Shown here: positions 33,753-42,814 of the stretch, one piece after another | Numbering within the stretch: position 1 is the stretch's first letter | Layout of the letters: each line of letters starts with the position of its first letter | Source of the DNA: Promicromonospora sp042731755 | Lineage (GTDB): Bacteria; Actinomycetota; Actinomycetes; Actinomycetales; Cellulomonadaceae | Length of the DNA: 64,000 nt | Reading direction: 5' to 3' | Assembly: GCF_042731755.1 (NCBI RefSeq) | Contig: NZ_JBHWLR010000003.1 | Location: 310,001 to 374,000, forward strand | Translations under genes and position numbers: made by a program | Notes under the pieces: model-generated | Told to the model about the DNA's origin: nothing | What the model saw: the letters and a program-made list of their open reading frames with translations, nothing else | The model's database searches: none

Positions 33753-36245
33753 ACGCCGCACGGGGTTCGCGAGCGTACCCGCGTAGATCAGCGACTCGGA
33801 CTGGTTGGTCAGGTCCACCATCTGCAGGGTGTTGCGCAGCTGCAGCCGGTTGAGGCACGAGTGCGCGAACCGCGGCGCCCGCAGGTCGATCCCCGTCCGG
33901 GCCCGCACATCGGGGTGCTCGGCAGCGTGCCGGTCGATCGTCTCGGCGACCAGCGCCCAGAACCGGTCCTCGGCCAGCACGCCGTCCTCGGCGAGGATGC
34001 CCGCCAGGTGCCGCAGCACGCCGTCGAACACGTCGGTGAAGATCGCGAGCGCCTTCTCGTCGTCGTCCACGACGGACCGGATGCGCTCGACGCCGTCCGG
34101 CAGGGGGCCGTGGCCCAGCAGGGCGACCTCCTCGCCGATGTCCTTCATGATCGCGCGCTGCACCACGCCGTCGCGCAGCACCAGGATGAGGTTCTCGCCG
34201 TGCGGCATGAACGCGAGCTCGTAGCTCAGCAGGCAGTGCACCAGCGGGTAGACGTAGGCGTCGAGGTAGGCGCGCAGCCACTGCTCGGGCGCGACGCCGG
34301 ACTCGCGGACCAGGCCCGTGGCGAACGACGCCCCGCCCGCGTCGCGGTGCAGCAGGCTCGCCATGGTCACGAGGCGTTCGCCGTCCGCCAGCCGGGGCAC
34401 GGGCGACTCGCGCCACAGGGCGGCGAGCATCTTGCGGTGCGGGTTGGGCTGAGGCGTGCGGTGGTAGACGTCGCCCGTGTAACCCACCGAGGCGAGCTCG
34501 CGCAGCACGCCGAACCCGGCGCGGCGCAGGGTCTCGTCGCCGCCGACCAGGTCCGCGACCCAGTCGTTGATCGCCGGGGTGGCGCGCATGTAGGCCGGGG
34601 ACAGCCCGCGCAGGAACCCCATGTTCTGGATCGCGAGCGCCACCTTGACGTAGTGCCGCTCGGGGCGCGTGCGGTTGAACATGGTGCGGATCGACTGCTG
34701 GGCCTGGTACTCGTCCGAGCCGGGGCCGAGCGGCACGAGGTCGCCGCGTGCGACGTCGGCCGCGAACGTGATCGCCACGCGGTGCTCCCACTGCCAGGGA
34801 TGCACGGGCAGGTACAGGTAGTCGGCGGGGTCGAGGCCGCGGGCGGCGAGGCGGTCGGCGAAGGCGGCGCGCTCGGCGTCGGACAGCTCGCCCGGGGTGC
34901 CGGGACTGCCGTAGTGGCCGGCCTCGCTCTGGTCGGCCGCGAGCGCGAGGTGGGTGTGCTCGCGGCGCGCGGCGAGCCACAGCATGCGCAGCCGCCGGCC
35001 GCGCTCGGGCGCGTAGGCGCGGTAGTCGCGCAGGGAGAAGCCGATACGCCCGTTGTTCGCGACGAAGCTCGGGTGCCCCTCGGACATCGCGGCCTCGACC
35101 TGCTGGAACGCCTCCGCGGTGGCGTGCGCGCCGGACGCCGTCCGGGCCGCCTCCAGCAGGCCGCGCACCGAGGGCGTGGTGCCGTCGAGCTCGCGCTCCC
35201 GCTTGGCGGCCGCGCTGGCCAGAGTTGAGGACAGCTCCTCGAGGTAGGTCGCGAGCAGGGCGTCGGGTACCTGGAGCAGCGGCTGCAGCTCCGCGATCAG
35301 CTCCAGCGCGTCCACGGGCAGGACGACGGCGCCTCGCACGCCGGCGTCGGCCGTGCGGCTGATCGACGCCGGGTCGATCACCCAGTGCTCCAGGGCGTAC
35401 CGGCGGGCGGTGAACCGGTAGGTGACGCCGTCGAGGTCGAGGCGGTAGGCGCCGGCCGTGCCTTCGTCCGATGCGGCGTCGCTCTCCGGCGCGAACAGCC
35501 GCTCGTGGGCGAGCTCCGCGAGGGCCTTGGCGGCCAGGTGCCGGTGGGCGTGCTCCATGTGCTCCGCCGTGAGGTGCGTGGCGACCATGGGGTCGGGCCG
35601 ATGGGTCGCGGGCTCCCTGCCGGGCGCGAACCCGTCCCCGAGGGCGGACGCCGCGAAGTCCTCGCGGGTCGCGACGCTCAGGGCGGCGCGCTTGGCGTGC
35701 ACGCCGCGGCCCAGGTCCACCTCGCGCAGCACGCGGAACCCGGCTGCCGCGTTCTTGGCGGCGATCTTCCGGTTGCCGACGTCGGGCTCGACGACGACGC
35801 GCGTGGCGCCGCGGCCGGCCGCCGGGTCCGTGCCGATGCCGGATCCCGACAGGCAGAACCGCATCACCGCCGTCATCACGGCGTCGGTCAGCCCGTGCCG
35901 CGGCGTCGCGGGCGGGGCCACGAGCAGGTGCATGCCGAGGTCGCCGGGCTGCGTGTCGTGGACGCCGTCGAGCAGCAGGCGCGGGTCGTACGTCTCCGTG
36001 AGGAAGACGGGCTCGCCGTCGAGGCGGCCGAGCCAGGCGTCCTCGCCGGGGCGGCCCTGGATGCCGGCCAGGTACTCGCGCACGTCGTCGACGTGCAGCT
36101 CGCTCATCTGCCAGAACGCCGACGCCGGGTGCGCCAGCCAGCGCTGCACCAGCTCGGCGTCGCGCACCGGGTCGACGGGTTCGAGCGTCACCTCGCCGAG
36201 ACGGGTCGTGGTCGCGAACGTGTGGACCGTCGTCGGGGCGCTCAC
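33741..36245 (-). CDS. Fused hydroxylamine acyltransferase (DesC-like) and NIS synthetase (DesD-like)
   Basis: This is an 834-residue protein. Residues 1 to about 200 are a GNAT acyltransferase (QRWLAHPASAFWQMSELHVD, GDLGMHLLVAPPATPR, RVVVEPDVGNRKIAAKNAAA). The rest is an IucA/IucC NRPS-independent siderophore synthetase: GHPSFVANNGRIGFSLRDY, YLPVHPWQWEHRV, RHYVKVALAIQNMGFLRGLS and AFMPHGENLILVLRDG, with a FhuF-like C-terminal part. It would acylate N-hydroxycadaverine with succinyl- or acetyl-CoA and then join the units into a desferrioxamine-type trihydroxamate. In Streptomyces these are separate DesC and DesD. It overlaps the monooxygenase by ATGA. Confidence 0.93.
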   Translation of the reverse strand: MSAPTTVHTFATTTRLGEVTLEPVDPVRDAELVQRWLAHPASAFWQMSELHVDDVREYLAGIQGRPGEDAWLGRLDGEPVFLTETYDPRLLLDGVHDTQPGDLGMHLLVAPPATPRHGLTDAVMTAVMRFCLSGSGIGTDPAAGRGATRVVVEPDVGNRKIAAKNAAAGFRVLREVDLGRGVHAKRAALSVATREDFAASALGDGFAPGREPATHRPDPMVATHLTAEHMEHAHRHLAAKALAELAHERLFAPESDAASDEGTAGAYRLDLDGVTYRFTARRYALEHWVIDPASISRTADAGVRGAVVLPVDALELIAELQPLLQVPDALLATYLEELSSTLASAAAKRERELDGTTPSVRGLLEAARTASGAHATAEAFQQVEAAMSEGHPSFVANNGRIGFSLRDYRAYAPERGRRLRMLWLAARREHTHLALAADQSEAGHYGSPGTPGELSDAERAAFADRLAARGLDPADYLYLPVHPWQWEHRVAITFAADVARGDLVPLGPGSDEYQAQQSIRTMFNRTRPERHYVKVALAIQNMGFLRGLSPAYMRATPAINDWVADLVGGDETLRRAGFGVLRELASVGYTGDVYHRTPQPNPHRKMLAALWRESPVPRLADGERLVTMASLLHRDAGGASFATGLVRESGVAPEQWLRAYLDAYVYPLVHCLLSYELAFMPHGENLILVLRDGVVQRAIMKDIGEEVALLGHGPLPDGVERIRSVVDDDEKALAIFTDVFDGVLRHLAGILAEDGVLAEDRFWALVAETIDRHAAEHPDVRARTGIDLRAPRFAHSCLNRLQLRNTLQMVDLTNQSESLIYAGTLANPVRRRER

Positions 36246-37720
36246 CGGGCGGCCTCCATCTCGTTGTCGGTCTGTCGGTCGGTCGGGTGCGTAGTGCTGG
36301 GTCCCGGCCCGTCCCCGCCGTCGGGCAGGCCGAACTGCTGGAAGGCGATGCGGCGCTCGATCGGGTACGGCTCGCGGCCCGTGACGTTCGCGAGGATCAC
36401 GGAGTTGCGCCAGGCGCCGAAGCCGAGGTCGGGGGCCGTGACGCCGTGGGTGTGCTCCTCGCCGTTGACCACGTGGATGCGCCCGTCGTCGTCCACGGTG
36501 TAGTCGCGGCGCACGGCGTAACGGCCGCGCGCGTCGAGGTCGACCAGGCCGGGCGCCAGGAAGGCGGGGACCGCGGCGGCGTAGCCCGTGGCGGCGACGA
36601 TCGCGCGGGTGCGGTGCTCCGCCGTCGTGCCGAGCTGGGCGTGGCGCAGGGTGAGCACGTACTCGCCGGCGCCGTCGAGGCCGTCGGGGCCGGTGCCCGC
36701 AGGCTCGAACCGCGCCGCGACCACCTCCGTGTCGGACAGCAGCGTCGTCGGCACCTCTACGCCCAGCGCGGACTTGCGGTACAGGGTGTCGTAGATGTCG
36801 TCGATCAGGTCGCCGCTGATGCCCTTGTAGAGGTTGCGCTGCTCGCGACCCAGCACGTCGCGCTGCTCGATCGGCAGCGACACGTAGTGGTCGGTGTACT
36901 CGGGCGACGTCATCTCGAGCGTCAGCTTCGTGTACTCCATCGGGAAGAACCGCGGCGAGCGCGTCACCCAGTCCACGCGGTGCTCCCCCGGCCCGGTGCC
37001 GCAGCCCTCCAGCAGGTCGCGGTACACCTCGGCCGCGGACTGCCCGCTGCCGACCACCGTGACCGAGCCGGCCGCGGCGAGCTCCGCTCGGCGCGGCAGG
37101 TAGTCGCTCGTGTGCACCACGGGGCCGGCCGTGCCGCCGGGACCCTCCTCCAGGGCAGCGAGGAAGGCGGGCAGCCGCGGCTGGGTGCCGGTGCCCAGCA
37201 CGAGGTGCTTGGCACAGTATTTCTCGACGCCGTGAGCGGTCTCCGCCGTCACCTCGAACAGGTAGTCACCTTCGCCGGACGGCCCGCCTGCTCCGGCGGA
37301 CAGGTCGGCGACCCGCACCACGCTGGTGACACGCCGACCCCAGCGCAGCGTCGGGAGCTGCTCGGCCACCCAGCGGCAGTACTGGTCGTACTCGGCACGC
37401 AGCGGGTAGAACGACTCGCGGATGTAGAACGGGTACAGCCGCCCCGTCGCCTTGAGCCACGCCAGGAACGAGTACGGCGACGTCGGGTCGGCCATCGTCA
37501 CCAGGTCGGCCAGGAACGGGACCTGCAGCGTGGTGCCCTCGATGAGCATCCCCGCGTGCCAGGAGAAGCCGTCGCGCTGGTCCAGGAAGACGGCGTCGAC
37601 GTCGGGAAGGGGCTGCGCGAGCGCCGCGAGGCCCAGGTCGAACGGGCCGATGCCGATGCCGAGCAGGTCGTGGACCTTCATCTGTTCCGTGCTCGTCTGT
37701 TCCGTCTGTTCCTTGCTCAT
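36242..37720 (-). CDS. desB: Lysine/cadaverine N-hydroxylase (DesB-like flavin monooxygenase)
   Basis: This is a 492-residue protein. LLGIGIGPFDLGLAALAQ is the FAD-binding loop, and SVTVVGSGQSAAEVYRDLLE is the NADPH-binding site. ATGYAAAVPAFL is the late ATG motif, and FPMEYTKLTLEMTSPEYTDH is typical of the IucD/DesB group. It hydroxylates the primary amine before acylation. The N-terminus (MSKEQTEQTSTEQ) is encoded by short repeats. It is coupled by ATGA overlaps both to the decarboxylase before it and to the fusion after it. Cadaverine is the expected substrate, given the cluster. Confidence 0.93.
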   Translation of the reverse strand: MSKEQTEQTSTEQMKVHDLLGIGIGPFDLGLAALAQPLPDVDAVFLDQRDGFSWHAGMLIEGTTLQVPFLADLVTMADPTSPYSFLAWLKATGRLYPFYIRESFYPLRAEYDQYCRWVAEQLPTLRWGRRVTSVVRVADLSAGAGGPSGEGDYLFEVTAETAHGVEKYCAKHLVLGTGTQPRLPAFLAALEEGPGGTAGPVVHTSDYLPRRAELAAAGSVTVVGSGQSAAEVYRDLLEGCGTGPGEHRVDWVTRSPRFFPMEYTKLTLEMTSPEYTDHYVSLPIEQRDVLGREQRNLYKGISGDLIDDIYDTLYRKSALGVEVPTTLLSDTEVVAARFEPAGTGPDGLDGAGEYVLTLRHAQLGTTAEHRTRAIVAATGYAAAVPAFLAPGLVDLDARGRYAVRRDYTVDDDGRIHVVNGEEHTHGVTAPDLGFGAWRNSVILANVTGREPYPIERRIAFQQFGLPDGGDGPGPSTTHPTDRQTDNEMEAAR

Positions 37721-39324
37721 CGCGTCTCCCCCTCGCCGCGCGCCAGCCGCGGGTGCACGTCCCGGCACGGCGGCTCGTCCGTGTCCGCGAGCGCCTCCCC
37801 CGCGAGCAGCCCGTGGGCGGCGGAGCGGACGAGTTCCAGGACGCCGCGGATGTCGGCGAGCGTGGCGTCGGGGTTGAGCAGGGTGAGCTTGAGGCAGGGG
37901 CGGCCGTCGATCACGGTCTTGGCGACCAGGGCACGGCCGGAGTCGAACAGGACGCGCCGCACCTGGGGCACGAGCGCGTCGGCGCGCTCGGGGTCGAGGC
38001 CCTCGGGCTCGTAGCGGAACAGGACGGTGGACAGGTCGGTGCCCCCCACCAGGCGGAAGTCGGGGTCTCCGGCGAGGTCCTGGTGCACGGCGGCGGCCAG
38101 GTCGCAGACGGCGTCCACCAGGGCGCCGACGCCGTCCGCCCCGAGCGCGCGCAGCGTGACCCAGAGCTTGAGCGCGTCGAAGCGGCGCGTGGTCTGCAGG
38201 GACTTGTCGACCTGATTGGGGTCGGGGGTCGGTTCCCCGGACTCCTGCGCCGGGTTGAGGTAGTCGGCGTGCCAGGCCACGGGGGCGAGGTCGGGCTGCT
38301 CGCGCACGATCAGGGCGCTGGAGGAGACGGGCTGGAAGAACGACTTGTGGAAGTCGACGGTGACGCTGCGGGCGCGCTCGATGCCGTCGAGCAGGTGCCG
38401 GCGCGTGGGGCTGACCAGCAGGCCGCAGCCGTAGGCGGCGTCGACGTGCAGCCAGGTGCCGACGGCGTCGCACAGGTCGGCGATCGGGACCAGCGGGTCG
38501 ATACGGCCGCGGTCGGTGGTGCCGGCGGTCGCGACGACGGCGACCACCGTGTCGCCCGTGCGCTCGATGTCGACGAGGGTCTGGCCGAGGGCGTCCGGGC
38601 TCATCCGGCCCTCGGCGTCGGTGCCCACCTCGACCACGGCGTCGTGCGGCAGGCCCAGCAGCAGCGCGGACTTGGCGACGCTGAAGTGGCTCGCGCCCGT
38701 GGCGAGGATCCGCATGGCCTCCAGGCGGACGCCGTCGCGGCGGGCGCGCTCCCGGGCCAGGAACAGGGCCTGGAAGTTGGACTGGGTGCCGCCCGAGGTG
38801 AAGATGCCGTCTGCGCCGCCGCCGTCCCCGTCCCCACCCCCGTCTCCAGGCAGGGCGAAGCCGATGCGGCCCGCCGTCCACTCGACCAGGCGCCGCTCCA
38901 TGAGGGTGGCGACCGTGGACTGGTCGTAGGTGTCGACCGAGGTGTTGATCGCGGCGAGCATCGTCTCCGCGCCGACGGCGGGCAGCACGACCGGGCAGTT
39001 GAGGTGCGCGGCGTAGGTGGGTTCGTGGAACCAGATCGCATGCTGCGCGTACAGGTCCGCGGCCTCGCGCAGCGCCGCCTGGGTGCCCGAGGGCGGGCCG
39101 TCCAGGTCGACGGCGTCCACCAGACCCTGCAGCTCGGAGCGGCTCGCGCCCGAGAAAGGCTGGCTCACGGACGCGAGCCGGAGGGCGATGTCGTCAGCGA
39201 CCGCGCGGACGGTGTCCGCATAGGTGCTCGCGGTGGCCCCGCGCAGCAGCGCGGTCGTGTCGTGGCTCGAACCCGAGGGAGCGGTGGGCACTGGCTGCGT
39301 CACTGCGGGCAGGTGTGAGGGCAT
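37717..39324 (-). CDS. desA: PLP-dependent amino acid decarboxylase (DesA-like lysine decarboxylase)
   Basis: This is a 535-residue fold type I group II decarboxylase. GIFTSGGTQSNFQALFLARE is the substrate-side loop, WLHVDAAYGCGLLVSPTRR holds the PLP Asp, and SVTVDFHKSFFQPVSSSAL holds the PLP Lys (K327). In desferrioxamine clusters DesA makes cadaverine from lysine; a diaminobutyrate decarboxylase is the alternative reading of the fold. It is the first gene of the operon, 60 bases downstream of an iron box, with GAGGAG 10 bases before ATG 39324. Confidence 0.92.
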   Translation of the reverse strand: MPSHLPAVTQPVPTAPSGSSHDTTALLRGATASTYADTVRAVADDIALRLASVSQPFSGASRSELQGLVDAVDLDGPPSGTQAALREAADLYAQHAIWFHEPTYAAHLNCPVVLPAVGAETMLAAINTSVDTYDQSTVATLMERRLVEWTAGRIGFALPGDGGGDGDGGGADGIFTSGGTQSNFQALFLARERARRDGVRLEAMRILATGASHFSVAKSALLLGLPHDAVVEVGTDAEGRMSPDALGQTLVDIERTGDTVVAVVATAGTTDRGRIDPLVPIADLCDAVGTWLHVDAAYGCGLLVSPTRRHLLDGIERARSVTVDFHKSFFQPVSSSALIVREQPDLAPVAWHADYLNPAQESGEPTPDPNQVDKSLQTTRRFDALKLWVTLRALGADGVGALVDAVCDLAAAVHQDLAGDPDFRLVGGTDLSTVLFRYEPEGLDPERADALVPQVRRVLFDSGRALVAKTVIDGRPCLKLTLLNPDATLADIRGVLELVRSAAHGLLAGEALADTDEPPCRDVHPRLARGEGETR

Positions 39325-39384
39325 GCGGAAGGCTCCTCGTGCAGGCGAAAGGAACGCCGCCCGGACCGGACGGCGTGGCGCGAC

Positions 39385-39403
39385 TTAGGTTTGCCTGACC
39401 TAA
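39385..39403 (-). promoter_or_regulatory. Iron box (DtxR/IdeR/DmdR1 operator) of the siderophore operon
   Basis: TTAGGTTTGCCTGACCTAA has the TTAGGT and ACCTAA half-sites of the actinobacterial iron box with a 7-bp centre, and the outer arms are perfect. It lies 61-79 bases before the decarboxylase start. Iron-loaded repressor would shut the whole operon. Confidence 0.92.
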
Positions 39404-39460
39404 CTTAATCCTTCGGGCACCCGCGTCAAGCCACGCGGGGAACCCGGTACGTGGCGCCCG

Positions 39461-40378
39461 TCACTCCGCCGGCGGCACGACCGCCACCGGGCAGGGGGCG
39501 TGGTAGATCAGCGCCTGGCTGGTGGAGCCCAGCAGCAGGCCACGAAACCCGCCGCGCCCGCGGGACCCCACCACGACGAGCTGGGCGCCCTGGGCCCGGT
39601 CGAGCAGGGCGGCGGTGGGCCCGTCCGGGGCGACGACCCGCTCGACGCGGACGTCCGGGTGGTCCGCCCGGGCGTCGGCGAGCCAGCGGCCCAGGGCCTG
39701 GGCGCCGTGCTCCTGCACGTCCTGATCCTGCACGGCCTGATCCTGCACGGCCTGGCCCGGGGACTCCCGTCGGCCGAGGGCCGGCGCCGGTGCGTCGCGC
39801 CATGCGTGCACGGCGACCAGGGGTGCGCCGCGCAGGGCCGCGGCGTCGAAGGCGAAACGGATCGCCTCCCGACTCGTGGGCGACCCGTCGACGCCGACCA
39901 CCACCGGTCCCTCCTGGGCGGACGCCGCGCCCTGGCCGCGCACCACCACGACCGGGCAGTGCCCGTGCGTGGCCACGGCCACCGCGATGGAGCCCACCAG
40001 CAGCCCGGTGAACCCGCCGAGCCCGCGCGAGCCGAGCACGACCAGTCCGGCCGTCGCCGACCTGCCCACGAGCTGCCCCGCCACCGAGCCGATGGCCAGC
40101 CGCGTGGTGACCGGGACGTCGGGCGCCTCCCGCGCGGCCGCCGCGGCGGCGTCGTCGAGCCACTGCGTGCCCTGTGCGATCAGCGCGTCCTCGTACGACC
40201 CGAGCATGGCGGCATGCGGGACACCCGGAGGAACCGGCGTCCACACGCTGACGAGGACCAGCGGCGCACCGCGCCGGGCGGCCTCGCGCGCTGCCCAGCG
40301 CACGGCCTCCGTGGCCGAGTCCGAGCCGTCCACGCCCACCAGGACCGGGAGGTCTCTCGTCTCGCTCATACGCGCCAT
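39461..40378 (-). CDS. Universal stress protein, tandem UspA domains
   Basis: This is a 305-residue protein. Domain 1 has VLVGVDGSDSATEAVRWAAR and LVVLGSRGLGGFTGLLVGS; domain 2 has VVVGVDGSPTSREAIRFAFD and LVVVGSRGRGGFRGLLLGS. Both keep the G-x2-G-x9-GS ATP-binding pattern, as in mycobacterial two-domain Usps. Domain 2 carries a 15-bp-repeat insert (QAVQDQAVQDQDVQEHG, 39706-39750). ATG 40378 is chosen; 40369 (MSETRD) is as likely. It is the last gene of the long phn-phosphatase-TetR-kinase run. Confidence 0.93.
   Translation of the reverse strand: MARMSETRDLPVLVGVDGSDSATEAVRWAAREAARRGAPLVLVSVWTPVPPGVPHAAMLGSYEDALIAQGTQWLDDAAAAAAREAPDVPVTTRLAIGSVAGQLVGRSATAGLVVLGSRGLGGFTGLLVGSIAVAVATHGHCPVVVVRGQGAASAQEGPVVVGVDGSPTSREAIRFAFDAAALRGAPLVAVHAWRDAPAPALGRRESPGQAVQDQAVQDQDVQEHGAQALGRWLADARADHPDVRVERVVAPDGPTAALLDRAQGAQLVVVGSRGRGGFRGLLLGSTSQALIYHAPCPVAVVPPAE
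39706..39750 (-). repeat. 15-bp tandem array, three units in the universal stress protein
   Basis: CGTGCTCCTGCACGT is followed by two identical units CCTGATCCTGCACGG (39721-39735 and 39736-39750). They encode a QAVQD-type linker in the second Usp domain. Confidence 0.85.
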
Positions 40379-40406
40379 CGTGACACCGGATCGCGGTCCG
40401 GGCAGG

Positions 40407-41360
40407 TCAGGGAAGGGCTCCCGCCACGACCAGCGCCGCGGGAGCGAGCGCACTCTCGCCGTCCTCGAGGTCCCACAGCGCGTTCTGGAGCAGCCGCCCG
40501 AGCGTCCAGCCGGACGCCCGCTCTCGGTCGAGCTCGAGCACCTCCGTGAGCTGGTCGAACCTCCGGCGCACCACACGCCCGGGGTCACCGCCGGCGACGA
40601 CGTCGCCCCACCGGCTGTCCAGCGCCGGCCACAGGTCGAAGCCGGGGTCACCCACGAGCGGCTCCGGGTCGATCGCGAGCCACGGCTCCCGCTGGGCGGC
40701 GAGGACGTTGTCGTGGTGCAGGTCCCAGTGCAGCATCCGGTCGCCGGGTTCGCCCACCAGCTCCGCCACGACCGCGGCCCAGTCCCGCAGGACACGCCGC
40801 TCGGCCGGATCGGCCAGACCGGCGACGGCTCGCGGGACCTGCTCCAGCATCGTCGCGGCGACGTCGCCAAGATGCGGCAGGCCGGGCGCCGCCGGGACCG
40901 CGAGCAGCCGCGCGTGCAGCTCGCCGAGGACCTGCGTCGCCACGGCGTCGTCCTCGACCGAGGCGAGCGTGCGGGCGCCGTCCAGACGCTCCAGCAGCAT
41001 CGTGCCGGTGGCGGGATCGTGGTCGAGCAGCCGCACCATCCCCCGCCCGTCCCAGGCCCGCAGCCCGGCCAGCGCGGCGGCGGTCTCGGCGCGGGGCAGC
41101 TGCAGCCTGACGACGGCGCCCGCGCCGTCCTTCCCGACGACGGGCACCACGAGCGACGCCGCTCCCGAGCGGGGCGGGCCGTCCCGCCGCAGCTCCCAGC
41201 GGTCCAGCACCTCGGCGACCAGGGCCGGGAGCGCCGCGATCCATGCCCGGCCCGCCTCCCCGAAGCTCCTGGTGTACGACGCCACGAGGGCCGGCGGGAT
41301 CTCGACCCCCTGCGCCGGGCTCACCTCCTCTGCCGGGCTCAACTCCTGCGCCGGGCTCAC
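40407..41360 (-). CDS. APH(6)/hydroxyurea-kinase-like phosphotransferase
   Basis: This is a 317-residue protein. DRMLHWDLHHDNVLAAQREP is the catalytic loop (HWDLHHDNV, Asp base), followed by WLAIDPEPLVGDPGFDLWPA with the DPEP/GDPGFD metal site. This matches the aminoglycoside 6-phosphotransferase/hydroxyurea phosphotransferase family. Most chromosomal members have no shown resistance role. The GTG start at 41360 overlaps the TetR stop (GTGA). Its first 20 residues (SPAQELSPAEEVSPAQ) come from 18-bp repeats, so a later start is possible. Confidence 0.82.
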   Translation of the reverse strand: MSPAQELSPAEEVSPAQGVEIPPALVASYTRSFGEAGRAWIAALPALVAEVLDRWELRRDGPPRSGAASLVVPVVGKDGAGAVVRLQLPRAETAAALAGLRAWDGRGMVRLLDHDPATGTMLLERLDGARTLASVEDDAVATQVLGELHARLLAVPAAPGLPHLGDVAATMLEQVPRAVAGLADPAERRVLRDWAAVVAELVGEPGDRMLHWDLHHDNVLAAQREPWLAIDPEPLVGDPGFDLWPALDSRWGDVVAGGDPGRVVRRRFDQLTEVLELDRERASGWTLGRLLQNALWDLEDGESALAPAALVVAGALP

Positions 41361-41974
41361 GCAGCCCCCACCGCCATCCCGCGCCACGCGACCCGGATGC
41401 CCTCGCGGCAGCGGGCCAGCGCCTCCGGGTCGTCCAGGGTCACCCCGCGCACCACGAACTGGTAGTAGAAGACCCCGTTGACCAGGTCGATGCAGGCGTC
41501 GACGTCGATGTCCGGGCGCAGCACGCCGCGCTCGATCCCGGCCCGCAGCACCGCCACCATGCCACCGCGCCGCCGCGAGACGTGCGAGCGCCAGTACGCC
41601 TGGGCGAGCTTGCGGTCCGTCATCGCCAGCCGCATGCGCAGCCGGAACCGCTCCTCGGAGTAGGTCTCGCGCGTCGCGGAGGACGACATGCCGGCGGACG
41701 ACACCGTGTACGCGTCGAGCACGTTCTGCAGGAGGTCGCCCTCCAGCGGGATGGTGTGCGGCGCGCGGCCCCGGTCCAGGGCCGTGGCGACCAGGTCGGT
41801 CATGCTGGGCCATCGCCGGTAGATCGCCGCGCGGCTGACGCCGCTGCGCTCCACGACCCGGCTCACCGTGATCTCCTCGCCGCGCTCCAGGAGCTCGACG
41901 GCGGCGTCCACGATCCGCTCGTCGTGCCCCTGGGCGCGCGGACGGCCGGGGCCGCGCGGGATGTCGTCAGCCAC
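41357..41974 (-). CDS. TetR family transcriptional regulator
   Basis: This is a 205-residue protein. The N-terminal helix-turn-helix reads EITVSRVVERSGVSRAAIYR followed by RWPSMTDLVATAL. The C-terminal part resembles TetR_C-type ligand domains (RLRMRLAMTDRKLAQAYWRS). It starts one base after the phosphatase stop, so it is translated within the phn operon. The dyad before phnD (45446-45466) is its most likely operator. Confidence 0.9.
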   Translation of the reverse strand: MADDIPRGPGRPRAQGHDERIVDAAVELLERGEEITVSRVVERSGVSRAAIYRRWPSMTDLVATALDRGRAPHTIPLEGDLLQNVLDAYTVSSAGMSSSATRETYSEERFRLRMRLAMTDRKLAQAYWRSHVSRRRGGMVAVLRAGIERGVLRPDIDVDACIDLVNGVFYYQFVVRGVTLDDPEALARCREGIRVAWRGMAVGAA

Positions 41975-42814
41975 CTACGCGGTGCCCGTCGCCGTGCCCG
42001 GCGCAGTGCCCGTGCCGGAACCCGCGAGCGCCCGGGACCGCAGCTGGGCGACGAGCCCGTCGGTGAGCCCCGCGGCGCGCAGCGGCGCCAGCGGGTCGCC
42101 GTGCCGCTCGGTGAGCGCCGCGAACAGCTCGTGCATGGGCGCTGGCGAGAACTCCGTGCTGACGGCGGCCAGGGCCGCGGCGTCCAGCTCGATGCCGAAC
42201 CGGCTCATCAGCGGCCGCATCACGGGCGAGATGCGCGCCATGATCGCGGCGGAGTTCTCGCCGGTGCGCACGTAGTCGGCCACGATGTGGTCCTGGTCGG
42301 CGCCGAGCGCGAGCAGCAGCGACGCGGCGAGGACGCCGGTGCGGTCCTGGCCGGCGGCGCAGTGGAAGGCGACGGTGCCTGGCGCGTGGGCGATGATCGC
42401 GAGGGCCGTGACGATCTGCGGGGAGGCGCCCTCGTACATCCGCAGGTACATCCGGCCGAACCTGGTCTGGTCCATCATCTCGGCGGCCATCTCCGTGGAA
42501 CGGGCCAGGTGCGCCCCGGCGTCGCCGGCGGCCGCGCCGATGTCGGCCAGCAGCGGCACGTGGTGGTAGCTCACGTTCGAGTGCGTGCCGAGCGGGCCGC
42601 GGCCGGTCACGCCGAGCTCGTCGGTCGAGCGCAGGTCGATGATCGCCCGCACGCCGCCGTCGACCAGGCCGCGGGCGACGTCGTCCGTCACGAGGGCGAG
42701 GTCGTCGGCACGGAGGGCGAAGCCCTCCCTGACGACGCCGCCCGCGACGGGGATGCCGCCCAGGTCGCGCAGGTTGACGGGGGCGCTGAGCGTGAGCGCG
42801 GGGGTGGTGGTCAT
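41975..42814 (-). CDS. Tyrosine-type (PTP-fold) phosphatase
   Basis: This is a 279-residue protein. VNLRDLGGIPVAGGVVREGF and IIDLRSTDEL precede the P-loop HCAAGQDRTG (C152, R158) of the Y_phosphatase3/PtpB-like family. Such enzymes act on phosphotyrosine, phosphoinositides or small phosphoesters. It is coupled to phnE by ATGA (42811-42814), which suggests a role on the imported organophosphorus compound or in signalling its presence; this is inference. The C-terminus (GTGTAPGTATGTA) is a short-repeat tail. Confidence 0.88.
   Translation of the reverse strand: MTTTPALTLSAPVNLRDLGGIPVAGGVVREGFALRADDLALVTDDVARGLVDGGVRAIIDLRSTDELGVTGRGPLGTHSNVSYHHVPLLADIGAAAGDAGAHLARSTEMAAEMMDQTRFGRMYLRMYEGASPQIVTALAIIAHAPGTVAFHCAAGQDRTGVLAASLLLALGADQDHIVADYVRTGENSAAIMARISPVMRPLMSRFGIELDAAALAAVSTEFSPAPMHELFAALTERHGDPLAPLRAAGLTDGLVAQLRSRALAGSGTGTAPGTATGTA

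Noticed and set aside
30558..35228. Very long open frames antisense to genes, such as the 1556-codon frame opposite the siderophore operon.
   Set aside because: They mirror codon bias in very GC-rich DNA, contain no domains, and lie opposite genes with clear families.
37717..39324. Reading the decarboxylase as a diaminobutyrate enzyme linked to ectoine synthesis.
   Set aside because: It is translationally coupled to the hydroxylase and NIS synthetase genes behind an iron box, and lies 35 kb from ectABC.
40407..41360. APH(6)-like kinase as an antibiotic resistance gene.
   Set aside because: Chromosomal relatives are common, and the operon context with phn genes gives no support for resistance.
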